From: Nocardia sp. NBC_00403
Lineage (GTDB): Bacteria > Actinomycetota > Actinomycetes > Mycobacteriales > Mycobacteriaceae
Length of the DNA: 64,000 nucleotides
NCBI RefSeq assembly: GCF_036046055.1
Contig: NZ_CP107939.1
Span: forward strand, 5,580,001-5,644,000
Direction: 5' to 3'
In this document: one piece after another, positions 16,148 through 23,880 of the stretch
Position numbering within the stretch: position 1 is the first letter of the stretch
Layout of the letters: each line of letters opens with the position of its first letter
The notes under the pieces: generated by a model
The model's input: only the letters and a program-made list of their open reading frames with translations
What the model was told of the DNA's origin: nothing
Database searches by the model: none
Position numbers and translations under genes: made by a program

Positions 16148-16828
16148 TCAGCTCGAGATGCGGGCTTGGATGCCGTCGAGGAGGAAGCCGAGGCCGGTGC
16201 GGAAGGTTTGGTCGGCGTCCAGGTGGGCACCGTCGCGTATGACCGTGGACAGCGCGGGGAATCGGCCAGTTGCGAAGGTTCGCTCCAGATAGGGCCCGAA
16301 GGCGGCCTGCCACTGCCTCTTGTCCATCCCGGTGGCCCGCTCGGCGCGCTGCTCGGTGATCTCCCGGCGCACCGCGCCGATCACGTACGCATTGACCGCG
16401 TCGACCACCGGCATGACGGTGTCCACGTCGACGCCGCCCATCGCGGCCACCACAGCCTCTCCTCTGGCTAGGGCGTGCGGCCCGAGCTGGGGCCGCCCAC
16501 CGATCAGGTCGGCGAGCCATTCGTGCTGGTGAGCGGCCTGCCGGGTGGTTTCGGCAAGCGACCGTAGCACTTCTCGCCAACCGTCTCCGGCCGGCCGGAT
16601 CTCGGCGTAGACCGCATCGACCATCAGGTCGAGCAACTCCTCCTTGGTGGCGATGTAGCCGTACAGCCGCATCGGCCCGACGTCCAGTGCGGCGGCAACC
16701 TTACGTAGCGACACCGCCGCCAGCCCGTCCGCGTCCGCCAGCCGGATCGCCGCTCGTACGATCCGCTGCCGGCTCAATGGGGCCGGCACCGGTCGATCCG
16801 GCGGCTCCGGCCTCTCCCACACCAACAT
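16148..16828 (-). CDS. TetR-family regulator with TetR_C domain
   Basis: A 226-aa repressor: SRQRIVRAAIRLADADGL then VSLRKVAAALDVGPMRLYGY is the HTH of the TetR class proper, with a drug-binding-type C-terminal domain (about 85-226) resembling TetR_C of tetracycline-like repressors. The start at 16828 (MLVWERPEPP) is usual for this group; an ATG at 16849 is the alternative. It diverges from a TetX-like flavin monooxygenase across a 67-bp gap with an inverted repeat. Confidence 0.88.
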   Translation of the reverse strand: MLVWERPEPPDRPVPAPLSRQRIVRAAIRLADADGLAAVSLRKVAAALDVGPMRLYGYIATKEELLDLMVDAVYAEIRPAGDGWREVLRSLAETTRQAAHQHEWLADLIGGRPQLGPHALARGEAVVAAMGGVDVDTVMPVVDAVNAYVIGAVRREITEQRAERATGMDKRQWQAAFGPYLERTFATGRFPALSTVIRDGAHLDADQTFRTGLGFLLDGIQARISS

Positions 16829-16851
16829 GCCGCTGACGATACATCGCATGC

Positions 16852-16887
16852 TTCGATACAGTGTATTGGACAATTCAGTGTATCGAA
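16852..16887. promoter_or_regulatory. Inverted-repeat operator between TetR and monooxygenase
   Basis: TTCGATACA at 16852-16860 and TGTATCGAA at 16879-16887 are perfect 9-bp arms 18 bp apart. CAGTGTAT occurs next to each arm (about 16859 and 16876). The repeat fills the divergent promoter region, as expected for the TetR protein acting on both genes. Confidence 0.6.
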
Positions 16888-16895
16888 AGGCGACC

Positions 16896-18005
16896 ATGAC
16901 CATCACCATCGTCGGAGCCGGACTGGGCGGCCTGACCCTCGCCAGGGTGTTGCACGTGAACGGCATCGACGCCGTCGTGTACGAACGTGAACTCTCGCGC
17001 GGCGCGCGTGGTCAAGGCGGCATGCTCGACATACATTCCGGCCAGCGAGCGCTGCGTGAGGCCGGCCTGATCGACCAGTTCCACGCGATCGCCCGCGGCG
17101 AAGGGCAGGACATGCGCCTTCTGGAGCCGGACGGCACCTTGCTGCTCCAGGAGGACACCCCCGACGACGCCCCGCTCGAGCGACCCGAGGTCGACCGCGC
17201 CGATCTGCGCAACCTGCTGCTGGATTCCCTCCCCGAAGACGTGGTGCGCTGGGGGCACGCGTTCAAATCCGCCGACAACGGCCTGCTGCACTTCGCCGAC
17301 GGCAGCAGTGCGACGTATGACCTGCTGGTCGGCGCGGACGGCGCGCAGTCCCGGGTCCGCGCGCTGCTCACCGACGTCCGCCCGGCGCATATCGGCCAGA
17401 ACGTCGTCGAGGTCGGCATTCCCGACATCGACCGCACGCACCCCGACCTCGCGGCGATGGTCGGGCGCGGCAACTACTGGGTGCTCGGCAACGGACTATC
17501 CCTGGCGGCGCAGCGCAACGGCGACGGCCGCGTTCGCATCGGCCTCAGCTTCTATGACACCGCCGAGGACTGGTTCGCTACCAGCGGGATCCCGTTCGAC
17601 GACCCGGCCGCCGCCCGGGCGCGGCTGATCGAACTGCTCCCCGGCTGGGACTCACGGTTCACCGCGCTGATCGCGGCCTGCGACGACACGGTCGTGCCGC
17701 GGTCGATCACCACTCTCCCGGTCGGCCTGACCTGGCCGTCGACGCCAGGCGTCACGCTGCTCGGCGATGCCGCGCACCTGATGCCGCCGGTGGGAGAGGG
17801 CGCCAACATGGCGCTGCTCGACGGCGCCCTGCTCGGTCTCGCGCTGGCCGCGCACCCGGACGACTTTCCCTCCGCCGTCAAAGAATACGAACGCGAGATG
17901 TTCGAACGCACCAGCGCTGCCGCCCGGATGTCCGCACGCATGCAGGAACTCCTGACGTCGCCGGACGCCAGCCGGAGATTGCTCGCATTCTTCCAACCTG
18001 GCTGA
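16896..18005 (+). CDS. TetX-like FAD-dependent monooxygenase
   Basis: A 369-aa group A flavin hydroxylase. The FAD-binding GAGLGG motif is at residues 7-12, EVDRADLRNLLL is the mid-protein motif, and GDAAHLMPPVGEGANMALLD is the second FAD motif. GGMLDIHSGQRALREAGL and PEVDRADLRNLLLDSLPEDV follow the pattern of TetX and related antibiotic-hydroxylating enzymes. The ATG at 16896 has AAAGG just upstream; an earlier ATG at 16827 overlaps the operator. Divergence from a TetR repressor mirrors drug-inducible resistance pairs, but whether this enzyme acts on a tetracycline, a rifamycin or an aromatic catabolite cannot be told. Confidence 0.87.
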   Translation: MTITIVGAGLGGLTLARVLHVNGIDAVVYERELSRGARGQGGMLDIHSGQRALREAGLIDQFHAIARGEGQDMRLLEPDGTLLLQEDTPDDAPLERPEVDRADLRNLLLDSLPEDVVRWGHAFKSADNGLLHFADGSSATYDLLVGADGAQSRVRALLTDVRPAHIGQNVVEVGIPDIDRTHPDLAAMVGRGNYWVLGNGLSLAAQRNGDGRVRIGLSFYDTAEDWFATSGIPFDDPAAARARLIELLPGWDSRFTALIAACDDTVVPRSITTLPVGLTWPSTPGVTLLGDAAHLMPPVGEGANMALLDGALLGLALAAHPDDFPSAVKEYEREMFERTSAAARMSARMQELLTSPDASRRLLAFFQPG

Positions 18006-18076
18006 AATATCACCGATAACGGCTCCTGAAGCTGTCATGCAGTGCAAAGTACGAACGACGTCGCTGGGCGTAGCGG

Positions 18077-18160
18077 TGTTCCGTAGGCCGATCGGTGAAC
18101 GGAACATCCCGCACCGCCGATCGCACCCCAGCTCACGCCTGTTCCGTAGAGGTGTTCCGT
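18077..18160. repeat. Four TGTTCCGT motifs upstream of LysM gene
   Basis: TGTTCCGT is at 18077-18084, 18140-18147 and 18153-18160; its reverse complement ACGGAACA is at 18099-18106. The first and inverted copies make an 8-bp-arm inverted repeat with a 14-bp spacer. Four copies within 84 bp in front of a gene suggest binding sites for a regulator; the protein is unknown. Confidence 0.45.
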
Positions 18161-18915
18161 TGGTCATCCCCCCGCGCCCAGCACTGCCTCCGCCCGCTCC
18201 CCCGTTTACTCACACGGTGGTATCCGGCGACACGCTCTGGGACCTCGACGAACGATTCTATGGTGACCCGTTCAAGTATCACCTGATCGCCGCAGCGAAC
18301 GATATCGTCAACCCGGACGCGATCTTTCCCGACCAAGTCCTCGTCATCCCCGGACTGAGCGGTCAGCCCGGTCCCACTCCCGATCACCCGCGCGGGTCGC
18401 GACCCGTCGCGGTCACCGAGGACGCGCACATCATCATCCGCTTCGGCGTGCAGAACCTGTACGAGGAGGCAACGTTCACCGGAGCACCGGAGCCGACGGT
18501 GACGCGGACACGCGCGGCTGACGACTCGCGAGTCGTGTTCGAGCTGCCCAAGGGAACAGAGCTGCCGTTCACGGTGTCCGGTGTGCTGGGTGCGCTGAGC
18601 ACGCTGGGACTGCGGGTACCGCCGCTGGCGGTACCACGGCTGAAGGACGGACAGCGACGCCCGCCCGAGGCCACCGTGCCGCCCGCGGTGCCGGCGCCCG
18701 ACCAGACCGCGATCGAGGCACCCTACCGGCTCATCGTCTCGCCCGATTCGACGGGCGGGGTCACCCACCCGATCGATGCCGCAACGGCGCCAGGGGATTC
18801 CACTCGCGTGCTTGGGTTTGGGATGATCACGCACGGCGGTGGTCGCCGGAAACGCTGTCCGCCAGGCGGTATCGCTCGGTGGAACGATCCGTGGGTCACC
18901 GGTCGGCGCCAGTAG
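18160..18915 (+). CDS. LysM-domain protein, probable N-terminal fragment of a larger protein
   Basis: A 251-aa frame with one LysM domain (about residues 17-62: FTHTVVSGDTLWDLDERFYG then AANDIVNPDAIFPDQVLVIP) that would bind peptidoglycan or chitin-like glycans. A Pro-rich tail leads to APYRLIVSPDSTGGVTHPID, a segment that in much larger nocardial proteins opens a long secreted repeat region. Here the protein degenerates into basic sequence and stops at 18915, so it may be a truncated relic. The TTG at 18160 is chosen because AGAGG lies 8 bp upstream; an ATG at 18037 is possible. No signal peptide is evident. Confidence 0.6.
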   Translation: MVIPPRPALPPPAPPFTHTVVSGDTLWDLDERFYGDPFKYHLIAAANDIVNPDAIFPDQVLVIPGLSGQPGPTPDHPRGSRPVAVTEDAHIIIRFGVQNLYEEATFTGAPEPTVTRTRAADDSRVVFELPKGTELPFTVSGVLGALSTLGLRVPPLAVPRLKDGQRRPPEATVPPAVPAPDQTAIEAPYRLIVSPDSTGGVTHPIDAATAPGDSTRVLGFGMITHGGGRRKRCPPGGIARWNDPWVTGRRQ

Positions 18916-19080
18916 CGGCGTGCAGGCGACTCCCGATAACGTGATATGCCGTGTAAGCGGTAGTACACAGTGCGGGCCGATCACTTCAGCCTGTAGGAGG
19001 CTGTGGGCAAATATGTCCGGGCACACCCCGGCCGTGCCCGCGGGCGACTCGCAACGGTGACCGCGCGGATCAGGCGACTG

Positions 19081-19557
19081 TCAGACCCGTCGGAGCTCGA
19101 AAATGCGGAACTCGCGGCCGCCGGAGAGCTCGTACTCCATCTCATAGCCGGGCCAGAATTCCACAGCCAGGTCCCAGGCCCGTTTGCGGTCCGCTCCGGT
19201 GATCTCGGTGACGGTGACCTCGAGCCGTTCGGACTTGGTCCGCACGCTGGCCGTGCTCGCCGCGCGCAGGTTCGCCGACCACACCGGATGCTTCACGCTG
19301 CCCCAATTGGACCCCAGGACAAGGAAGTTCTCGTCGTGCGGCACATACAACAGCGACGTCGTACGTGGCAGTCCGGTTTTGCGGCCCATGACGGTGATCT
19401 CGATCGACGGCAACCCCGCAACATCGAGGATCCCACGTTTGCCACCGCTCACCCGACGCACCACACGCTCCAGCCACAACACCACCGGGGCCATGCGCAT
19501 GACCCAGCGTTGCGCGGCGAGCCGTCGGGCGACAGCAGGCAAGGGATTGGACACCAT
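19081..19557 (-). CDS. F420/deazaflavin-type nitroreductase family protein
   Basis: A 158-aa split-barrel protein. ITVMGRKTGLPRTTSLLYVP and NFLVLGSNWGSVKHPVWSAN are the hallmark segments (GRxTGxxRxxxLxY, then GSNxGxxxxPxWxxNL) of the Ddn/DUF385 family that binds deazaflavin F420 and reduces nitro compounds or quinones. The start at 19557 (MVSNPLPAVARR) is preferred to the upstream ATG at 19656, which gives an atypical leader. The next gene on this strand ends at 19656. Confidence 0.82.
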   Translation of the reverse strand: MVSNPLPAVARRLAAQRWVMRMAPVVLWLERVVRRVSGGKRGILDVAGLPSIEITVMGRKTGLPRTTSLLYVPHDENFLVLGSNWGSVKHPVWSANLRAASTASVRTKSERLEVTVTEITGADRKRAWDLAVEFWPGYEMEYELSGGREFRIFELRRV

Positions 19558-19655
19558 CCTCGAATCCTGACAGACGCCGGCACCCGACGAGCGCACTGAG
19601 ACCACCCTCACTGCCTTACCCCCGGTCAGGCCCACCAAAAGTGGCGGGAGACACA

Positions 19656-21929
19656 CTAGACGATCGGGGGTGGGCGATCGACGGCCAGCTCGGGCACGGT
19701 GCCTCGAAACCGCTCGATCTCCACGAGCGCGAGCTGACCGGTACAGCCCTGACTCAGCGGCGAGGTACCGCGATCTGCGGTCAGCACATTCGGGTTACCG
19801 TGCCTGCAAAAGCTGGGATCCGCGGGATCGGGGTCGTACCAGGCGCCCGTCGACAGCTGCGCGACACCGGCGCGCACCCCGTCATCGACAACGACCCCCG
19901 CCAGGCAGCTGCCCCGGTCGTTGAAGATCCGCACGATGTCGCCGTCCCCGACACCGCGCGCACCCGCATCATCGGAATGCAGCCGAACCGGTTCTCGCCC
20001 ACCAATTTTCGCCGATCGACTGTGCGCGCCGACATCGAGCTGACTGTGCAACTTGGTACGGGGCTGATTCGCGATCAGCTGCAGCGGGAATCGTGCGGCC
20101 GCCGGCCCACCCAGCCATTCCTCCGGTTCCATCCACACCGGATGCCCCGGACAGTCCCGATAGCCGAAACTGTCGATGGTTTCGGAGAAGATCTCGATCT
20201 TCCCGCTGGGGGTGGTCAACGGGAAACGCTCCGGATCGGCACGGAACTGCGCGAACATCACCTGATCGGGATCGGGTATCGGAAGCTCGAGCGGCTCGCC
20301 GTCCCAGAACATCTCGAAGTCCGGGACTTCGTCACCGCGACGGGTTTGCCACTCCCGATACAGCTCCCGCAACCATTCCTGCACCGTGCGACCCTCGGTG
20401 AATTCCTCTCCGACACCGAGGGTTTCGGCCAACTCGGCAAAAATCGCATAATCGTCACGCGCCTGCCCGTGCGGCCTGGTGAGCGCGGGCATCGGAAAGA
20501 AGACCCGATCGTTCTGCCCAGCGCCGTAGTCGTCGCGTTCGATCGACATCGTCGCGGGAAGCACCACGTCGGCATGCCGAGCGGTCGCGGTCCAGAACGC
20601 ATCGTGCACGACCACTGTTTCCGGGCGCGCGAACGCCGCGCGCAACCTGGCCAGATCCTGATGGTGGTGAAAGGGATTCCCGCCGCACCAGTACACGAGC
20701 CTGATGTCCGGGTAGGTCAGTGTCCGACCGTCGTAGTCGTAGTCCGCACCGGGGTTCAGCAGCATGTCGGCGATCCTGGCGACCGGGATGAACGTGTCGA
20801 CACCGTTGCGGCCCTGCGGGAACTTCGGCACCGAATAGGCACGCGCAGCCTCACCGACGTGCGCCGTCGACCCGTAGCCGTGACCGAAACCGCCACCAGG
20901 CAGCCCGATCTGACCGAGCATCGCCGCCAGCACCACCCCCAGCCACAGCGGTTGCTCACCGTGCTCGGCACGCTGCAGCGACCAACTCACGGTCACCATC
21001 GTCCGCGCCGCAGCCATATCGCGCGCCAACGCCCGGATCTCACCGGCAGGCAGCCCGGTGATCCGCGCCGCCCACTCCGGCCCCTTCACGACCCCGTCGC
21101 GCTCGCCACGCAGATAGCCGGCGAACCGCTCATAACCGACGGTGTACCGGTCGAGGAAATCCTGGTCCGCCAACCCCTCCGCATCCAACACCTGCGCCAA
21201 CGCCACCATCAGCGCCGCATCGCTGCCCGGCCGCGGCGCGAGCCACTCGGCCTGCGCTGCGGCCGGGATATCGTCACGCAACGGGCTGATCGACACGAAC
21301 CGGCAGCCCCGCGCCCGCGCCGCACCGATCCACATCCGCGTGTTGTGACGTGACACTCCCCCCGGAGAAACCGCCGAGTTCTTCGGCGACAACCCGCCGA
21401 AGGCCACCACCAAATCCGTATGCTCCGCAAGCACACTCTTGGCCGTCGCCTGCCCTTCCAGGACCGACATATCGGCGATCACATGCGGCAACAGCACACT
21501 CGACGCGCCGAGGCTGTAGCTGTTCACATGCCGCACATACCCGCCGAGACAGTTCAGGAACCGATGCACCTGACTCTGCGCGTGATGAAACCGCCCCGCA
21601 CTGGCCCACCCATAAGACCCGCCGTACACCGACTCCGCACCGTACTCGCGATAGACCCGACTCAGCTCACCCGAGAGCAACCCCACCGCAGTCTCCCACG
21701 ACACCGGAACAAACGGCTCGTCACCACGCCGCGCGGGCCCCGGCCCCTGCTCCAGCCACCCCCTGCGCACATACGGCTGGTCGATCCGCGTCCGATGATG
21801 CTGCGCGGAGGCGACATTGTCGATCAACGCCATCGGCTCCGGATCACCGCGCCACGGCCGCACCGAGGTCAGCCGCTCACCGTCACTACCAGCCTCGAAC
21901 ACTCCCCAATGCGTCAGATGCGCGGTCAT
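19656..21929 (-). CDS. Molybdopterin-dependent oxidoreductase, DMSO reductase/BisC-like
   Basis: A 757-aa Mo-bisPGD enzyme. GSYGWASAGRFHHAQSQVHR matches the region where TMAO/DMSO reductases and BisC place the serine that ligates molybdenum. No N-terminal Fe-S cysteine motif is present, as in BisC-type enzymes. GLPGGGFGHGYGS, CGGNPFHHHQDL, ADVVLPATMSIERDD and the C-terminal domain (IANQPRTKLHSQLD onward) are typical. It probably reduces an S- or N-oxide such as biotin or methionine sulfoxide. There is no Tat leader with ATG 21929 (MTAHLTHWG), so it should be cytoplasmic. The frame is open upstream to 22094. Confidence 0.88.
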   Translation of the reverse strand: MTAHLTHWGVFEAGSDGERLTSVRPWRGDPEPMALIDNVASAQHHRTRIDQPYVRRGWLEQGPGPARRGDEPFVPVSWETAVGLLSGELSRVYREYGAESVYGGSYGWASAGRFHHAQSQVHRFLNCLGGYVRHVNSYSLGASSVLLPHVIADMSVLEGQATAKSVLAEHTDLVVAFGGLSPKNSAVSPGGVSRHNTRMWIGAARARGCRFVSISPLRDDIPAAAQAEWLAPRPGSDAALMVALAQVLDAEGLADQDFLDRYTVGYERFAGYLRGERDGVVKGPEWAARITGLPAGEIRALARDMAAARTMVTVSWSLQRAEHGEQPLWLGVVLAAMLGQIGLPGGGFGHGYGSTAHVGEAARAYSVPKFPQGRNGVDTFIPVARIADMLLNPGADYDYDGRTLTYPDIRLVYWCGGNPFHHHQDLARLRAAFARPETVVVHDAFWTATARHADVVLPATMSIERDDYGAGQNDRVFFPMPALTRPHGQARDDYAIFAELAETLGVGEEFTEGRTVQEWLRELYREWQTRRGDEVPDFEMFWDGEPLELPIPDPDQVMFAQFRADPERFPLTTPSGKIEIFSETIDSFGYRDCPGHPVWMEPEEWLGGPAAARFPLQLIANQPRTKLHSQLDVGAHSRSAKIGGREPVRLHSDDAGARGVGDGDIVRIFNDRGSCLAGVVVDDGVRAGVAQLSTGAWYDPDPADPSFCRHGNPNVLTADRGTSPLSQGCTGQLALVEIERFRGTVPELAVDRPPPIV

Positions 21930-22283
21930 CACACCACCGTAGCCCGCCAGCCAGAGCCCCTGCTTCCCCTTGATCCGCCAAATGGCCCCGTAGTTCGGAC
22001 ACACCGGCCGATCATGAAACACGGACGACTCGTCGAGCTCGTATCCGACATCCGCCCACAGCAGGTACGCACCGCCGCCACCACCGAATACCATCGCTTG
22101 CTCCGGAACGGCCGGATCTTCCGCTGACGCGAACGAAACTCTCAGCGCCGCACCGCCATTGGTTCAATACCCGGAATGCCGTCGCCATCAACCTCGACGA
22201 GCTACCCGTACGGTAGGCGGCACGCCTCGACCATACCGAGCCGATCGGCAAGGTCGGGGCGCGCACGACGACCTGGACTCCGG

Positions 22284-22613
22284 TCAGGATTCGGACTCGA
22301 CCGGCAGACCCGCTTCGGTCCAGTCCTGGATTCCGGCGCGGTAGGCACGCACGTTCGTATAGCCGAGCACACGCAGTTTCCCGGCAACGATCTCACTGTT
22401 CTGACACGCCAGGTTCGAGCAGTAGGTGACAACGGGCGCATCTCGATCCGGAAGCAGCTGGGCGGCACGGGAATCCACCTCGGATGCCACCAGCGTGAGC
22501 GCGCCGGGCAGGTGCGCCTTCTCGTAGTAGCCGGCACCGAGGGTATCGAGCACCGTCACCGCACCCGCCTCGATCGCGGCGGCCAGTTCGGTCCGGCTGA
22601 TCACTGTGGTCAT
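22284..22613 (-). CDS. Single-domain rhodanese-like sulfurtransferase
   Basis: A 109-aa rhodanese. The active-site loop contains Cys in VTYCSNLACQNS, and the fold runs from ELAAAIEAGAVTVLDTLGAG to YRAGIQDWTEAGLPV. It would transfer sulfane sulfur or act in redox signalling in the cytoplasm. The ATG at 22613 (MTTVISRTEL) has AGGAAA just upstream. It diverges from a MarR gene with two operator-like boxes between, so it is likely the MarR target. Confidence 0.88.
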   Translation of the reverse strand: MTTVISRTELAAAIEAGAVTVLDTLGAGYYEKAHLPGALTLVASEVDSRAAQLLPDRDAPVVTYCSNLACQNSEIVAGKLRVLGYTNVRAYRAGIQDWTEAGLPVESES

Positions 22614-22643
22614 GAAAATTTCCTTCCTCGGCAAAACATTTGT

Positions 22644-22683
22644 GTGCGTGCGCACACACACTACCATAAACGTGCAGGCGCAC
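22644..22683. promoter_or_regulatory. Two GTGC-N4-GCAC boxes (MarR operators)
   Basis: GTGC-GTGC-GCAC is at 22644-22655 (extending to TGTGTGC/GCACACA at 22641-22658), and GTGC-AGGC-GCAC is at 22672-22683. Their centres are 28 bp apart, in the gap between divergent rhodanese and MarR genes. This is the usual site for MarR autoregulation and target control. Confidence 0.6.
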
Positions 22684-22703
22684 ATAATGGATAGGATCAC
22701 CAC

Positions 22704-23180
22704 GTGACGAACTCCGAAAAGCACCGCCGCGCCGCCGCCGCCGCATGGTCGGCACTACTCCGCGTGCACGCACAGCTCGTCCCACAACTCGACACCGACC
22801 TGCGCCAATCCTTCGGACTACCCCTGGCCTGGTACGACGTCCTACTCGAACTCGACGGCACCGAACCACTCCGCATGACCGACCTCGGCGACCGCGTCGT
22901 CCTCAGCCGCACCCGAGTCAGCAGACTCGTCACCGAAATGCAGACCGCAGGCCTCCTCAGCCGCCGAACCAACCCCGACGACGCCAGATCCGCGTTCGTC
23001 TCGATCACCGACGCAGGCCGCACCCGCCTCCGCGAATCCGCCCCCCACTACCTCACCAACATCGACAAACACTTCGCCGACAAACTCGACACCGAGGAAC
23101 TCACCACCCTCGCCACCACACTCGGCAAAATCCTCGGCCCCACCCACCTCCCACTCACCACCGACAACCGCACCCGATAA
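22704..23180 (+). CDS. MarR-family regulator
   Basis: A 158-aa winged-helix regulator. The recognition region is MTDLGDRVVLSRTRVSRLVT followed by the wing LLSRRTNPDDARSAFVSITD, the standard MarR DxRxxxVxLTxxG signature. The start is a GTG at 22704. It diverges from the rhodanese gene and presumably controls it in response to sulfur, redox or phenolic ligands. The following gtrA-like gene starts 46 bp downstream and may be read through. Confidence 0.9.
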   Translation: MTNSEKHRRAAAAAWSALLRVHAQLVPQLDTDLRQSFGLPLAWYDVLLELDGTEPLRMTDLGDRVVLSRTRVSRLVTEMQTAGLLSRRTNPDDARSAFVSITDAGRTRLRESAPHYLTNIDKHFADKLDTEELTTLATTLGKILGPTHLPLTTDNRTR

Positions 23181-23197
23181 CCCACGACCCGGCACAC

Positions 23198-23224
23198 CCA
23201 CCGACACGCCGTTATAGTCGGTGG
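23198..23224. terminator. Hairpin between marR and gtrA-like genes
   Basis: CCACCGAC at 23198-23205 pairs with GTCGGTGG at 23217-23224 around an 11-nt loop. It ends directly before the GtrA start codon. It could be a weak terminator or a structure limiting translation of the next gene. No T-run follows. Confidence 0.35.
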
Positions 23225-23225
23225 C

Positions 23226-23735
23226 GTGTCACTCGTGCAGCCCGCACTCGATCGAATACCAGAGCCCTACCGCTCCAAGGCGATCCAACATCGCGAACTG
23301 CTGAAGTTCGCCGTCGTCGGCGCCATCACCTGGTTCATCGACACCGGCGTCGTCTACACGGTCAAACTCACCGTCCTCGGCGAAAAACCACTCACCGCAC
23401 GACTTCTCGGCGTACTCATCGCCACCATCACCTCCTACATCCTCAACCGCGAATGGTCCTTCCGCACCAGAGGCGGCCGCCAACGCCACCACGAAGCCGC
23501 GCTCTTCTTCGCCATCAGCGCACTCGGTATCGGCGTCACCCTGCTCCCCCAAGCCATCTCGCTCTACCTACTCGACCTCAGAGTGCCCCACGTCGGACCC
23601 GTCACCCAAGCCGTAGCCAACTTCATCACCGGCCAAATCCTCGGCGTCCTGCTCGCAATGGTCTTCCGCTTCTGGGCATTCCGCCGCTTCGTCTTCCCCG
23701 ACGACCTCCACGAAGCCGAACTACACAGCATCTGA
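23226..23735 (+). CDS. GtrA-like membrane protein
   Basis: A 169-aa protein with four hydrophobic helices. FAVVGAITWFIDTGVVYTVK, SYILNREWSFR and the C-terminal MVFRFWAFRRFVF are family hallmarks. GtrA proteins are proposed to flip polyprenyl-phosphate-linked sugars for cell-envelope glycosylation. The GTG start at 23226 fits. It lies between marR and an MMPL transporter, all on the plus strand, in an envelope-related context. Confidence 0.87.
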   Translation: MSLVQPALDRIPEPYRSKAIQHRELLKFAVVGAITWFIDTGVVYTVKLTVLGEKPLTARLLGVLIATITSYILNREWSFRTRGGRQRHHEAALFFAISALGIGVTLLPQAISLYLLDLRVPHVGPVTQAVANFITGQILGVLLAMVFRFWAFRRFVFPDDLHEAELHSI

Positions 23736-23880
23736 GCACACCAGCCCCATCTGTACCTTTGATGACAAGCACACCGTGCGTCCACCCGCGGAAAGGATGC
23801 AGCCCCTTGTCGACCGGCGCAGCACACCCGAGACCACCGTCGGCCCCGCCGACCCGCCGCACCACGCAAGGAATCGGCTG

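Noticed and set aside
19641..21353. Plus-strand 570-codon frame
   Set aside because: His/Arg/Pro-rich shadow of the molybdopterin oxidoreductase on the minus strand.
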